Shown in pieces: positions 53,149-62,585 of a stretch of DNA of 64,000 bases. The stretch lies in the NCBI RefSeq assembly GCF_004382795.1, contig NZ_SMSG01000005.1, positions 186,001 through 250,000 of the forward strand, written 5' to 3'. Origin of the DNA: Cumulibacter soli. GTDB taxonomy: Bacteria; Actinomycetota; Actinomycetes; Mycobacteriales; Antricoccaceae. How positions within the stretch are numbered: position 1 is the stretch's first letter; each line of letters opens with the position of its first letter. The position numbers and the translations under genes were made by a program. The notes below the pieces were generated by a model. The model had not been told where the DNA came from. It saw nothing but the letters and a program-made list of their open reading frames with translations, and did not search any database.

Positions 53149-54249
53149 TTAGTTGTTACGCAGGGCTTCCTTGACCGATACGCGGCTGCCCATCCGCAGC
53201 AGTGAACCGCTGTAGATCTTGCCCGCGATCGCCATCACGCCGGCTGTGCACGCAACCAGTAGGCCCAGGGAGAGCAGGGGCTCCCACCACTGCGCCTCCC
53301 CGAGGAACATCCGTACCGGCATCGCCACCGGGGCGCTGAATGGCACATACGACAGGATCGTCATCACCAGCGAGTTGTCGGCGAAGAACACCACCCCGAA
53401 GTACGGGATCATGATCATCATCATCGCCGGGGTCATCACCGAACCGGTGTCTTCCTGACGTGACACCAGCGCGGCACCCGCGGCGAAGACGCTCGCCACC
53501 AGAACGAAGCCGAAGAGGAAGAACACCACGAACCAGATCATCGGCGTACTAATCAAACCGAGGATGTCGTCCTGCCCGGTGAGCAGGAGCCCGAGTGCTG
53601 CAGCGGCAGCCATCGCGATTGCGGAGGCCACGCCGATCACCGAGTTTCCGAGGATCTTGCCGGCCATCAGCGAACGTGCCTTCACTGCGGCAAGCAAAAT
53701 CTCCACGACCCGAGACTGTTTCTCTTGAACCGTGTTTTGCAGGATCACCGTGCCGGAGCCAAGGGTCGCCATCATGAACACCAGCCCGAAGGCAAGCGCG
53801 ATGACGCTTCGTAAGGAGTCAGACGTGTCTTGCGGCTCCAGCAACTCGACATCCGGGCTGACCGACAGCGCGGAGATCACGTCCGTCGGCTGATCGCTGA
53901 GCGCGATGACGCGCATGCCGAGTGTCGAGTCGTCCGGAACGATCAGCGCGTCGACTTCTTCGTCGCGCAGCAGTTGTTCTCCGGCCGCTTGATCGGAGAC
54001 GGCAGTGACGTCCAGATCTTCTGCTTGCTGGACGACGGCCGACGTGTCACCGACCGTCGCGACCGAGACCGAATCATCACCGGAATTAACCGCATTCGCG
54101 ATGATGATCCCGCCGAGGATGATGATCAGCGTGATTGCGTTAGAGATCAGGAACGACTTGGTGCGGATCTGAGTGAGAATCTCGCGTTCGGCGACCAAGA
54201 GGGTCGCCTGCCAACCGGTCAGCGCCGCGGGCTTCGTCGGAGTAGTCAT
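53149..54249 (-). CDS. ABC-2 permease, NatB-like
   Basis: A 366-residue permease: one N-terminal span, a large extracellular domain (about 50-160), then five or six spans with a VQEKQSRVVEILLAAVKARSLMAGKILG motif typical of NatB/ABC-2 exporters. Its start touches the end of the ATPase gene by one base. Substrate (Na+, drug or peptide) unknown. Confidence 0.88.
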   Translation of the reverse strand: MTTPTKPAALTGWQATLLVAEREILTQIRTKSFLISNAITLIIILGGIIIANAVNSGDDSVSVATVGDTSAVVQQAEDLDVTAVSDQAAGEQLLRDEEVDALIVPDDSTLGMRVIALSDQPTDVISALSVSPDVELLEPQDTSDSLRSVIALAFGLVFMMATLGSGTVILQNTVQEKQSRVVEILLAAVKARSLMAGKILGNSVIGVASAIAMAAAAALGLLLTGQDDILGLISTPMIWFVVFFLFGFVLVASVFAAGAALVSRQEDTGSVMTPAMMMIMIPYFGVVFFADNSLVMTILSYVPFSAPVAMPVRMFLGEAQWWEPLLSLGLLVACTAGVMAIAGKIYSGSLLRMGSRVSVKEALRNN

Positions 54250-55160
54250 TATGCGGCCTCGGTTTCGCTGGGGGATACGTCGACGACGACGTTGCGGAAG
54301 ATTTCGCCGAGCGAACGCTGCGCCGGCGTGAACGAATGGACGACGCCGCGTGTCACGGCGCTCGCCAGTACCTGCTGCGCGACCTCCGGCGTACCGCTGA
54401 ACACGATGCTGTCGCCGGCGAGCTCGTCCACGACGACACCCGGGATGTCACGGACCCAACCGGTGTCAGTCCCGGTACGCATCGAGTATTGGCTTCCGGA
54501 GAACCGTGCGCGCAGGCCATCGCGAGAATCGGCGGCCCGGATCTGTCCGCCGCTGATGATCACCAGGTCGTCGCACAGTCGCTCGACGACGTCCAACTGA
54601 TGCGAGGAGAACAGCACCGGAATGCCGCGGGCGGCATGCTCGGAGATGACGGCGACAACCTCGTCGACGGCGAGCGGGTCGAGCCCGGAGAAGGGCTCGT
54701 CCATAACAAGTACATCCGGTTCATGCACTAGCGCTGCGGCGACCTGGACGCGTTGCTGATTACCCAACGACAGCGACTCGAGTTTGTCGCGACGGCGCTC
54801 GCCGAGCCCAAACCGCTCCAGCAAGTTGTCAGCGCGGTTGATGGCCGACTGCTTGTCGATGCCATGTAGCCGGGCTAAATAGGCGAGTTGGTCGACGATC
54901 TCCATCTTGGGGTACAGCCCGCGTTCCTCGGGCATATACCCAAAGCTGCGTAGATCGGCTCCGGTGATCGGGTGGCCATCTAGGGTGACGCTCCCGCTGT
55001 TTGGCTGCAGGACACCGAGGATGATGCGCATCGCGGTGGTCTTGCCGGCTCCGTTGCCGCCGACGAACCCGGTGAGCCTGCCGCGCGCGACATTGAAACT
55101 CACGTCTTGGAGCACGGCGCGGTCTCGGAAGGACTTGGAAATCTGATGCAAGGTCAGCAT
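54249..55160 (-). CDS. ABC exporter ATPase, NatA-like
   Basis: ATG 55160 behind AGGTGGC gives 303 residues; the frame runs further upstream without family similarity. Walker A GGNGAGKTT, signature LSLGNQQRV, Walker B VLVMDEPFSGLDP, switch FSSHQLDVVERLCD. The atypical signature resembles NatA-type ATPases. Operon with the permease. Confidence 0.9.
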   Translation of the reverse strand: MLTLHQISKSFRDRAVLQDVSFNVARGRLTGFVGGNGAGKTTAMRIILGVLQPNSGSVTLDGHPITGADLRSFGYMPEERGLYPKMEIVDQLAYLARLHGIDKQSAINRADNLLERFGLGERRRDKLESLSLGNQQRVQVAAALVHEPDVLVMDEPFSGLDPLAVDEVVAVISEHAARGIPVLFSSHQLDVVERLCDDLVIISGGQIRAADSRDGLRARFSGSQYSMRTGTDTGWVRDIPGVVVDELAGDSIVFSGTPEVAQQVLASAVTRGVVHSFTPAQRSLGEIFRNVVVDVSPSETEAA

Positions 55161-55410
55161 GCCACCTACGCTATGTAGGCGAGTCGCGCTGCACATCCGC
55201 CACGTGGCCGAAATCCGCCTCACCCTCCTGGCGGACCAGCTGACGCGCCGAAGACGCAGTCTGAGCGACGACATAGCCACCACTGAGAGTTATCGAGCCG
55301 CCCGGACTGCGTTTTCAGTGGAGTATCCGCCGTAGTCGTGTGCGGTCGGGCCATCGGGCCTGCGACGATAGTGGAGTTTGCGATAGTCGGAGTCAGACGG
55401 AAGGCCAGAC

Positions 55411-57423
55411 GTGACCTCAGATCTCGCGCAGATCAAGACCTGGTGGCGCGCCCTCGGCAGCGATGGGTTCTTCGTATTGCCGCCGCCGACCCGTAGCCGC
55501 TACACGCAAAGTGACGGGCACGACGATGCCGTAGAGCTCCTCGCCGAGCGCGGACTGCCGCCGAGTACGTCGTTCGCGTACTGGCATTGGCAGTCACACG
55601 ACTCGTTCGAACGCGATGGCTCATTGGCCCATCCGCTGCACCTGCATTGGGGTGGCGACTACGAGGTCGTGCAGCGCGGACTCGGTACCGGACCAGACGG
55701 CTACACGCTCGTCGACAACGGCCCGAAAGGGGCCTTCGCGCTTGACCGTGCGACCGCTCGTGATGGCGATGGCTTACCGTCGCCGGACGACGCCGCCGGG
55801 GTGCGGCAGTTCCTCGCCGAACTCGACGAACCCATCGACCGGCGGAGCGCGCGGTTCGAATACCGGCAGCTGACCGAGGCGCAGGAGACCTGGTTGCATG
55901 ACGCGCTCGCCGCCAGCGGCGATCTCAGGCAGCAGGGCGAATACCTCACGACGCTGAGCCTGCGGGATTCCGATCGGCCGCAGGAGGCGGATCTGCTCTA
56001 TCGCGGCTGGCACGAGCAGTACGCCGACAACCCCACGGAGTACCCGCGTTGGTGGCCTTTGCTGCGCTCGATGCTGCGGCATGAGCACGAGCGGGCGTGG
56101 GAGTTGGTTGCCGAGATCGGTCCCCGCACGGCGGGAATCGTGGCACAAGTCCCATCCGAGCGAGCGTTGGATGTGCTGCGCGACTTTGCGCTCGGCGGCG
56201 ACGCGGAGGCTGCCGGTTACTGGCTGTCGGCGTACGCCGATCTGCACAACCTGACGCCGATCGACGCCGCCGTGTTCGTCGGTGGAGCGCTCGAGGACCA
56301 GAGCGGAATCGGCACGGACCTGTGGGAGGAGCTGGCGCAGCAGATCGCCCGGCTATCGCACCTCGAGTGGACACCCGCCGCGCATCAGAAAGTTCTCCTC
56401 ACGCCGCTGGCGATACTGCGCACCGCGCTTGATCAGCGGCTACCTGCGCAAGTGCGCGCGGCAGCGGCGCGCAAGTATGTCGTGCCCGCCGCGCGGATGC
56501 TCGACCCGGTCGCCGAATCCGACCCGATTGACGAGGTCGTTCCTGGCTACACCGCAGGTGAGTTTCGGACCGATGTCGCGCGGTTCGCGGGAGCCACCGC
56601 TGAACTCGCCGACACTTTCGGACCTGCGCTGACCGGGTACGAAGGCGCGTTGACCAGCATCTGGCACGAGTACCGCGTGCTGACGCCGGGAAAGATCGCG
56701 TGGCTGCATGCACAAGTTGCCGACCCGGCGACCGAGATGCAGGGGCTCGGATTCTGCCTGGAGTTGCTCTATGCCCACGGCGAGGCGACAGTCGCGGACG
56801 TCGACGCGCTCCGCAAACGCTGGAAGAAAGTGCTCGCGAAGAAGTACGAAACAACGTACACCGAGTGGCGGCACCCGCTCGTCACGCTGACGTGCCTCGC
56901 GCACGACCTCGGCGATCCACTCGCGGCCGATCTCGATACGTGGTGGGCGAAGCCGACACCGAAATGGAAGATCAGAACGCGGTTGCTGACGCTGCTCGGC
57001 GCGCCGAACGAGCAGAAGGCCGCGCAACTGTGGGCGTACGTCGAGTCCGGTGAGCACGATGAAGGACACCTATTGACGTGGGTGCTGCTGCGCGCGCGGC
57101 TGGATGGCGTGCGCCCGCTCGACATCGCCGATTCGCTGATCGGGTCGGGCATTCGCGATTACGTCCTGCATCGGGTACTTTTTGCGGCGGCCGTTGGCGA
57201 TCAGCCGCTGTGGCATTACAACGTCGGCGCGGGAAGTTGGCATTGGTGGCAACGGATCGTCGCGGTGGCTGAGGATTCGGGCGTGTCGGCGGCGGCCCGG
57301 AAGATCGCGCTCGCTGCGGCGCGCAAACATCGAGTGATTGCGTACCCCGACGATGTGCGTGGGGTTTCGACCGAGGACCTTGCCGCGGCTCAGAGGTGGC
57401 TAGCCGAGCGCCAGTACGGCTAG
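55411..57423 (+). CDS. Large protein of unknown function
   Basis: A 670-residue soluble protein starting at GTG 55411 (GGAAGG upstream). No signal peptide or membrane span. The N-terminal 120 residues look like a distinct small domain (PPPTRSRYTQSDGHDDAVELLAERG). The rest is rich in Ala/Leu helices with regular spacing, suggesting an alpha-solenoid (HEAT/TPR-like) scaffold. Trp-rich motifs (YPRWWPLL, LDTWWAKP, SWHWWQR) recur. I do not recognise a family and see no catalytic motif. Monocistronic. Confidence 0.7.
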   Translation: MTSDLAQIKTWWRALGSDGFFVLPPPTRSRYTQSDGHDDAVELLAERGLPPSTSFAYWHWQSHDSFERDGSLAHPLHLHWGGDYEVVQRGLGTGPDGYTLVDNGPKGAFALDRATARDGDGLPSPDDAAGVRQFLAELDEPIDRRSARFEYRQLTEAQETWLHDALAASGDLRQQGEYLTTLSLRDSDRPQEADLLYRGWHEQYADNPTEYPRWWPLLRSMLRHEHERAWELVAEIGPRTAGIVAQVPSERALDVLRDFALGGDAEAAGYWLSAYADLHNLTPIDAAVFVGGALEDQSGIGTDLWEELAQQIARLSHLEWTPAAHQKVLLTPLAILRTALDQRLPAQVRAAAARKYVVPAARMLDPVAESDPIDEVVPGYTAGEFRTDVARFAGATAELADTFGPALTGYEGALTSIWHEYRVLTPGKIAWLHAQVADPATEMQGLGFCLELLYAHGEATVADVDALRKRWKKVLAKKYETTYTEWRHPLVTLTCLAHDLGDPLAADLDTWWAKPTPKWKIRTRLLTLLGAPNEQKAAQLWAYVESGEHDEGHLLTWVLLRARLDGVRPLDIADSLIGSGIRDYVLHRVLFAAAVGDQPLWHYNVGAGSWHWWQRIVAVAEDSGVSAAARKIALAAARKHRVIAYPDDVRGVSTEDLAAAQRWLAERQYG

Positions 57424-57515
57424 CCCGCCCCGCTAGTTATAGGTCACACCATCGGCGGGAATTTCAGCGCAACAGGCTCGGTTGAGGTCGGGTTGGACCG
57501 AAACCGAGCCGAACG

Positions 57516-58799
57516 GTGAGTACCGCTGTGCCAGACGTTGCTGTCGATAATCCGCTAGCGAGCGCCCCTGCAGGGGCACCGCAGGCCGGCGATCACCAAC
57601 GGACGACGCAGTCGCGCGCGACAGAAGGACATCGCCGAGTCCGTGTCGGTCTAGCGATACTCGCGCTCGCCGTCGGGGGCTTCACCATCGGGCTGACCGA
57701 GTTCGTCACGATGGGCGTGCTGCCGGAGATCGCCGCAGGCGTCGGCGTCGGTACGTCGACAGCGGGACACCTGATCAGCGCGTATGCCATCGGTGTGGTG
57801 GTCGGCGTTCCGCTGCTGTCGTTCTTCGTCGCGGGTCTGCCTCGGCGCGCGCTGTTGATCGCGCTGATGGCCGTGTATGCGTTCTTCAACGCGCTCAGCG
57901 CCGCGGCAGCCGGGTTCGAGATGCTGATGGTCGCGCGATTTCTGGACGGTATTCCGCACGGCGCGTTCTTCGGCGTTGCCAGCCTCGTCGCGGCGAGCCT
58001 GGTCGAACCGAGACGCAAAGGCCGCGCCATCGCGATGGTGATGCTCGGCCTATCGGTCGCGAACGTCGCCGGCGTACCCGTCGCGACGTGGCTGGGGCAG
58101 ACCTTCGGATGGCGTACGCCGTACGCCGTGTCCGCAATCCTCGCGGTCGTCACCGCGCTGCTGATCCGCCGATTCGTGCCGTACACGCCCGCCAATCCGG
58201 ACGCCAAGGGACGCAATGAAGCGCGCACCTTCTTCGGTTCGGCGCAGGTCTGGTTGACGATGGCGGCCGGAGCCGTCGGTTTCGGTGGGATGTTCGCGGT
58301 CTTCAGCTATATCTCGCCCATCGTCACCGACACCGCCGGATTGTCGGCTGACAGCGTTCCGTTCTTCGTGCTGAGTCTGGGGCTAGGCATGGTATTAGGC
58401 ACCTGGGTCGGCGGCGAACTCGCGCGCTGGTCGGTGTTCCGCACCCTGCTGATCGGCACGGCAGCGCTGGCGGGCGTGCTGGTGCTGCTGTGGTTGGTGG
58501 CGCCGAACGGCTGGTTGCTGTGGCCGACCGGCCTGTTGATGACCACGACCGCGACGATCGTGGTGGTGAATCTGCAGTTGCGGTTGATGGACGTCGCTGG
58601 TGACGCGGTAACCCTGGGCGCGGCGATGAACCACGCCGCGTTGAACATCGCCAATGCGCTCGGCGCGTTCGCCGGTGGCATCGCGTTGGATGCCTGGGGC
58701 GAGCGTACGACGCCGCTGGTCGGCGCGGTGCTCGCGGTTGTGGGTCTCGGCGTACTGCTGTGGAGCGCGACGCTGCACCGCCGTACGCCGCCCGCGTAG
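57516..58799 (+). CDS. MFS exporter (DHA1, AraJ/YdhP type)
   Basis: A 427-residue, twelve-span transporter starting at GTG 57516. The N-terminus after about 45 polar residues reads GGFTIGLTEFVTMGVLPEIAAGVGVG, typical of AraJ-like sugar or drug exporters, followed by a motif C-like GLSVANVAGVPVATWLGQ. Substrate unknown. Convergent with the response regulator that ends at 58843. Confidence 0.9.
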   Translation: MSTAVPDVAVDNPLASAPAGAPQAGDHQRTTQSRATEGHRRVRVGLAILALAVGGFTIGLTEFVTMGVLPEIAAGVGVGTSTAGHLISAYAIGVVVGVPLLSFFVAGLPRRALLIALMAVYAFFNALSAAAAGFEMLMVARFLDGIPHGAFFGVASLVAASLVEPRRKGRAIAMVMLGLSVANVAGVPVATWLGQTFGWRTPYAVSAILAVVTALLIRRFVPYTPANPDAKGRNEARTFFGSAQVWLTMAAGAVGFGGMFAVFSYISPIVTDTAGLSADSVPFFVLSLGLGMVLGTWVGGELARWSVFRTLLIGTAALAGVLVLLWLVAPNGWLLWPTGLLMTTTATIVVVNLQLRLMDVAGDAVTLGAAMNHAALNIANALGAFAGGIALDAWGERTTPLVGAVLAVVGLGVLLWSATLHRRTPPA

Positions 58800-58842
58800 T
58801 TCGCGTGACTGCGCGGGCCCATCAGTTCCTGACTCAGGTAGC

Positions 58843-59505
58843 TCAGTCCGGTGTGACCACGCCGGTCCGGTAGGCGTAGGCCACCGCCTGTACCCGATCG
58901 CGCAGCCCTAGTTTCGACAGCACGTTCGACACGTGGGTCTTCACGGTGGCGCGCCCGACCACCAACTCGCTCGCGATCTCCTCGTTCGACAGCCCGGTCG
59001 CCAGCAGTCGCAGCACGGCGAGTTCGCGTTCGGTCAGCCCAGCGGGCGGTTCTGCCGGAGTCGGTTCCGTTTTCGCGGAGACGACACGTTTGATCACGGC
59101 CATCGTCACCGCTGGAGCCAGCAGCGCCTCGCCGCCGGCGATCGCACGGATCCCGTCCGCGAGTTGCTCTGGTCGGGAGTTCTTCAACAGGAAGCCGCTG
59201 GCGCCGGCCTGTAGCGCGGCCATCAGGTAGTCCTCGCGGTCAAAGGTAGTCAGCATCAGCACGCGCGCGGCGACGGTCGGGTCCGCAACGAGTTGTCGCG
59301 TGGCCTCGAGCCCGTCCATGGTCGGCATCTCGACGTCCATGCAGACGATGTCCGGCGCGGTACGACGTACCACCTCAAGGGCCTCGGCACCGTTTGCCGC
59401 CTGCCCGACCACCTCGATGTCCTCGTGCACCGACAGAATTGTGCGGATGCCTTCACGCATCAGGTGCTGATCGTCGACCAGCACGACCTGGATCGGGGTG
59501 CTCAT
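58843..59505 (-). CDS. NarL/LuxR-type response regulator
   Basis: A 220-residue regulator: acidic residues Asp11-Asp12, phospho-acceptor Asp57 (VCMDVEMP), Lys in FLLKNSRPEQ, and a LuxR helix-turn-helix (LTERELAVLRLLATGLSNEEIASELVV, then TVKTHVSNVLSKLG). Its start overlaps the kinase stop (ATGA), so the pair is coupled. Confidence 0.93.
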   Translation of the reverse strand: MSTPIQVVLVDDQHLMREGIRTILSVHEDIEVVGQAANGAEALEVVRRTAPDIVCMDVEMPTMDGLEATRQLVADPTVAARVLMLTTFDREDYLMAALQAGASGFLLKNSRPEQLADGIRAIAGGEALLAPAVTMAVIKRVVSAKTEPTPAEPPAGLTERELAVLRLLATGLSNEEIASELVVGRATVKTHVSNVLSKLGLRDRVQAVAYAYRTGVVTPD

Positions 59506-60794
59506 GAGACTCCTCGTGCGCTGGCGGCGGGTGTAGGGATGTGGGCGCGGACGACGAAACCGGAACCACTACGCGGTTCCGCGAGCAGTTCACCGCCGAG
59601 ACTGGCTACGCGCTCCCGCATACTCGGCAGACCAAGCCCGATGCCGTGCGGTCGTGGCAACCCCCGCCGTCGGCCGTCGTCAGCGACTTCGAGTTCGACG
59701 GCGCCGTCGAGGTAACGCACGGTGACGACGGCGCGAGCGGTCTGCCCGGCGTGCTTGGTCGTGTTTGTCAGCGCCTCCTGCGTGATGCGATACAGGTTCA
59801 GTCCGATCAGCGGCGGTACGTCGCGGCGCTCGCCTACCTCGACGATCGTGACGTCCAGCCCGGTCGCCTCCGCCTCGGCGACCAGTTGCCCGATGCCTTC
59901 GACGCCGGGCAATGGGCGTGATTCGACGGGCTCGGCGCCGTCGTCATCGCGCAGTGTGCCCAGCAGCGCATACAGTTCGGCGACCGCTGCCCGCGCGGAG
60001 TCTTCCAGGGCCGTGAGCTGCGCTTGTGCGCCGTCAATGTCACGCGGCAGGATCGCGCGCGCCGCGGCCGCCTGCACCCCCATTAGCGACACATGATGGG
60101 CGACCGCATCGTGCAATTCACGGGCGATTCGCAGGCGTTCGATCGTGACTGCTTGCCGGGTGGCGCGTGCCTTCTCCGCGGCGAGTTCTCGCGTGCGCTG
60201 TTGGAGAACTGAGCGTTGGCGGGCTGCGTTCCAGGCGTGCTCGCCGAACCAGTACGCGCCTGCGAAGTAGAGCGCGTTGATCAGCAGGTTCTGCAGCATG
60301 AAGCCGATATTCGGTGTGAGGGCACCGATACCGCTGCCGTCGGTTCCGAGGTCTTCGCCGGCAATGCGAAACATTCCGATGATGAGCCAGACCGCCATTA
60401 CCGCGATACAGGCGATCCGGGCCCAGGCCGCCCGAGCGCGATCGCTTTCCCACGCACCTACCGTGTAGATGGCGCAGAACAACCCGATGTTCATCACGAT
60501 GGTTTCGCCGACCACGAGTTCGCCGGCGACGATGAAGGCGATCGCGACGACTGCGAGCACCGCGGTCGGGAACCGGCGGCGTAGCCCCAGCGGCAGTGTG
60601 GTGGCCGCAACGAGGGCGACTGATACGGCCGGGGCAGCGCCGTCGTCGCCGTAAATCCCGATAGCGATGGTCAGCACCACGGACATGATGCCGAGCAAGA
60701 ACAGGCCAACCGCGCCCAGTAGGTCGTTGCGGATCTGCTCTGAGTCGGCGGCCGGACGGCGCCAGATCGCGAGTTCGGCATCGGAAACGGTCAT
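59502..60794 (-). CDS. DesK-type sensor histidine kinase
   Basis: A 430-residue membrane kinase: about five or six spans (25-185), a coiled coil, HisKA_3 box with His228 (ARELHDAVAHHVS), N-box LTNTTKHAG and ATP-binding VADDGRRRG with GIGLGLPSMRER. No large sensor domain, so the signal is probably membrane-derived. First gene of the two-gene operon; its targets may include the adjacent MFS or hypothetical genes, which cannot be shown here. Confidence 0.92.
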   Translation of the reverse strand: MTVSDAELAIWRRPAADSEQIRNDLLGAVGLFLLGIMSVVLTIAIGIYGDDGAAPAVSVALVAATTLPLGLRRRFPTAVLAVVAIAFIVAGELVVGETIVMNIGLFCAIYTVGAWESDRARAAWARIACIAVMAVWLIIGMFRIAGEDLGTDGSGIGALTPNIGFMLQNLLINALYFAGAYWFGEHAWNAARQRSVLQQRTRELAAEKARATRQAVTIERLRIARELHDAVAHHVSLMGVQAAAARAILPRDIDGAQAQLTALEDSARAAVAELYALLGTLRDDDGAEPVESRPLPGVEGIGQLVAEAEATGLDVTIVEVGERRDVPPLIGLNLYRITQEALTNTTKHAGQTARAVVTVRYLDGAVELEVADDGRRRGLPRPHGIGLGLPSMRERVASLGGELLAEPRSGSGFVVRAHIPTPAASARGVS

Positions 60795-60841
60795 GTCACG
60801 AGCCTAACGATCCTCAGTCGCTCCCGGCGGACGTGAGTAGG

Positions 60842-62479
60842 TCAGCAATAGTCGCTCTGGGCGCCAGTGATTTCCCAGCAGTGGTAGCCGTAACCGCTGC
60901 CGAACTGGACGCTGACGACGGGAACGTCTGAGCCGGTCGATGGCTGCGTGATCACGACGGTCATCCGATTGCGGTCACCCTGTTCAACTCCCGCGTCCGC
61001 GGCGGCCAGGTCCACGATTTTCGCTAGTTGATCAGCCGGAATCTCGGCGGCGGAGAACGTAGCAGCGTCTGTCGTGGTCAGTGACGAATCCTGATAGATC
61101 ACGGGGAACTTCCCGACCTCCACGTTGAGCATATTGACCCCGGCGTAGTCACCATCGGGAATCTTGACCTGTCCGCCGACACCCCCAGACTCCAGGAAAG
61201 TGGGTGGGCCCGGGTCGGGCGCGAACGGATCGGAGGAGCGGATAACCATTTCCTGAAAGATCACGTCGTCCTTGCTCAGCCCGACGTCTTCGAGTGCTGC
61301 GTAGAGATTCTCGGTGGTGTCAGGAAAACTTTGCGGATCGGCCATGGGCGCCAACTGCCCATCGAGGGTGCCCTGGATTTCGTCGATGCCGCTCACGCCA
61401 TGAATCTGGTAGGTCACCAGTGGGGTGGATCCGCCAACGGGGATAGCGACGACGGCATCGCCGACGTCGTACTCGTCGACGTGCTCAAGCAGGTCGTCGT
61501 ACATATCGTTGAGTTTCGGTAGCGACGCACGATCGATGCTGAAGGTGCCGGGAGTCGTAGCGTTGGCGCCATACGACGGTTCGGACTCGCTGTTGGTGAT
61601 CTCGAAGTCTTGCCCACGCTCGGGATCGAGGGCGGTGAGAGTCCAGCCGATCGAGTCCAGTTCGAAACTGCGGATGAGATCGATGCTGCCGGGCTTGACC
61701 TCGGCGAGGTCATCGAGCGCATCCTCGAGGGAGTCCCCGAGGTCGCCCACATCACCACTGCCGGCGACGAAGTCGATGGCGTCCTCGACAGTTTCTTGCA
61801 CGATCGACAAGTCAGGCAACGCAACAGAGACGCTCGCCGCGGCTATGGCGAATCCAGCGCACATCGCGATCATGGCGCGCCGTCCGCGACCGACCCGACG
61901 TGCGACCCCCGGAAGTCGCCCGCTGGTGACGAAGCCTCTAGGATCGGGGACATCGTCGTGACGTTCGGAATCGCGCGCACCGAGCAGGAGCGCACCTGGC
62001 GAAGTCCCGGGCAACAGGGCGTACGAGGTAGGCCGCTGCAGATCAGCGAGATCATCGAAGTCGATATCGCGTGCGGCCGTGCTGCGGAAGGGCAGGCCGC
62101 CTGGGCCATCCGGGATAAGGACGTCGACCTCGGCGATCAGCGGGTCTAGGTTCGCTCGCGCGGCGGCATCGTCGCTGTTCGCCTTGGCGAATGCGAAACG
62201 GGTGGTCCTGATCGCCTCGGGTATCGCAGCGGACTGGTAAACCCGAGAATCGGGGTCGCGAGTCGAGGCGCCCGCGCGTGCATGGTGTTCGATCCGAGCC
62301 AACTTGAACCGGACGCCGGAAACCCAGCCGAGGAAGCACAAGCCTGTCACGGTGCCCGCACCGACGGCGAACCAACCGGTCGAATCTGCGGCGAGCGTGA
62401 TCCCGGTCATCGTTGCGCCGCCCCAGATGACGCCCATGCCGAACCGGCGCACGACGGGCATCGGCTTCGCTTGGCTCAT
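60842..62479 (-). CDS. Membrane-anchored protein of unknown function
   Basis: A 545-residue protein: two close spans near residues 13-50, a cytoplasmic segment of about 140 residues, a third span (about 200-220) and a C-terminal, presumably extracytoplasmic, acidic domain of about 320 residues ending in two cysteines (YHCWEITGAQSDYC), possibly a disulfide. I do not recognise a family. Divergent (106 bp) from the membrane protein at 62586, with which it may function. Confidence 0.65.
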   Translation of the reverse strand: MSQAKPMPVVRRFGMGVIWGGATMTGITLAADSTGWFAVGAGTVTGLCFLGWVSGVRFKLARIEHHARAGASTRDPDSRVYQSAAIPEAIRTTRFAFAKANSDDAAARANLDPLIAEVDVLIPDGPGGLPFRSTAARDIDFDDLADLQRPTSYALLPGTSPGALLLGARDSERHDDVPDPRGFVTSGRLPGVARRVGRGRRAMIAMCAGFAIAAASVSVALPDLSIVQETVEDAIDFVAGSGDVGDLGDSLEDALDDLAEVKPGSIDLIRSFELDSIGWTLTALDPERGQDFEITNSESEPSYGANATTPGTFSIDRASLPKLNDMYDDLLEHVDEYDVGDAVVAIPVGGSTPLVTYQIHGVSGIDEIQGTLDGQLAPMADPQSFPDTTENLYAALEDVGLSKDDVIFQEMVIRSSDPFAPDPGPPTFLESGGVGGQVKIPDGDYAGVNMLNVEVGKFPVIYQDSSLTTTDAATFSAAEIPADQLAKIVDLAAADAGVEQGDRNRMTVVITQPSTGSDVPVVSVQFGSGYGYHCWEITGAQSDYC

Positions 62480-62585
62480 TTCCCAAATTTACTAGAGCGA
62501 AACCGTCCGGCTGTAGGTAGTCCGATGGCTTCATTACGATCAATGCAAATACGAACTGTTGGTGAGTCGACGGGAGGCGAGGGCG

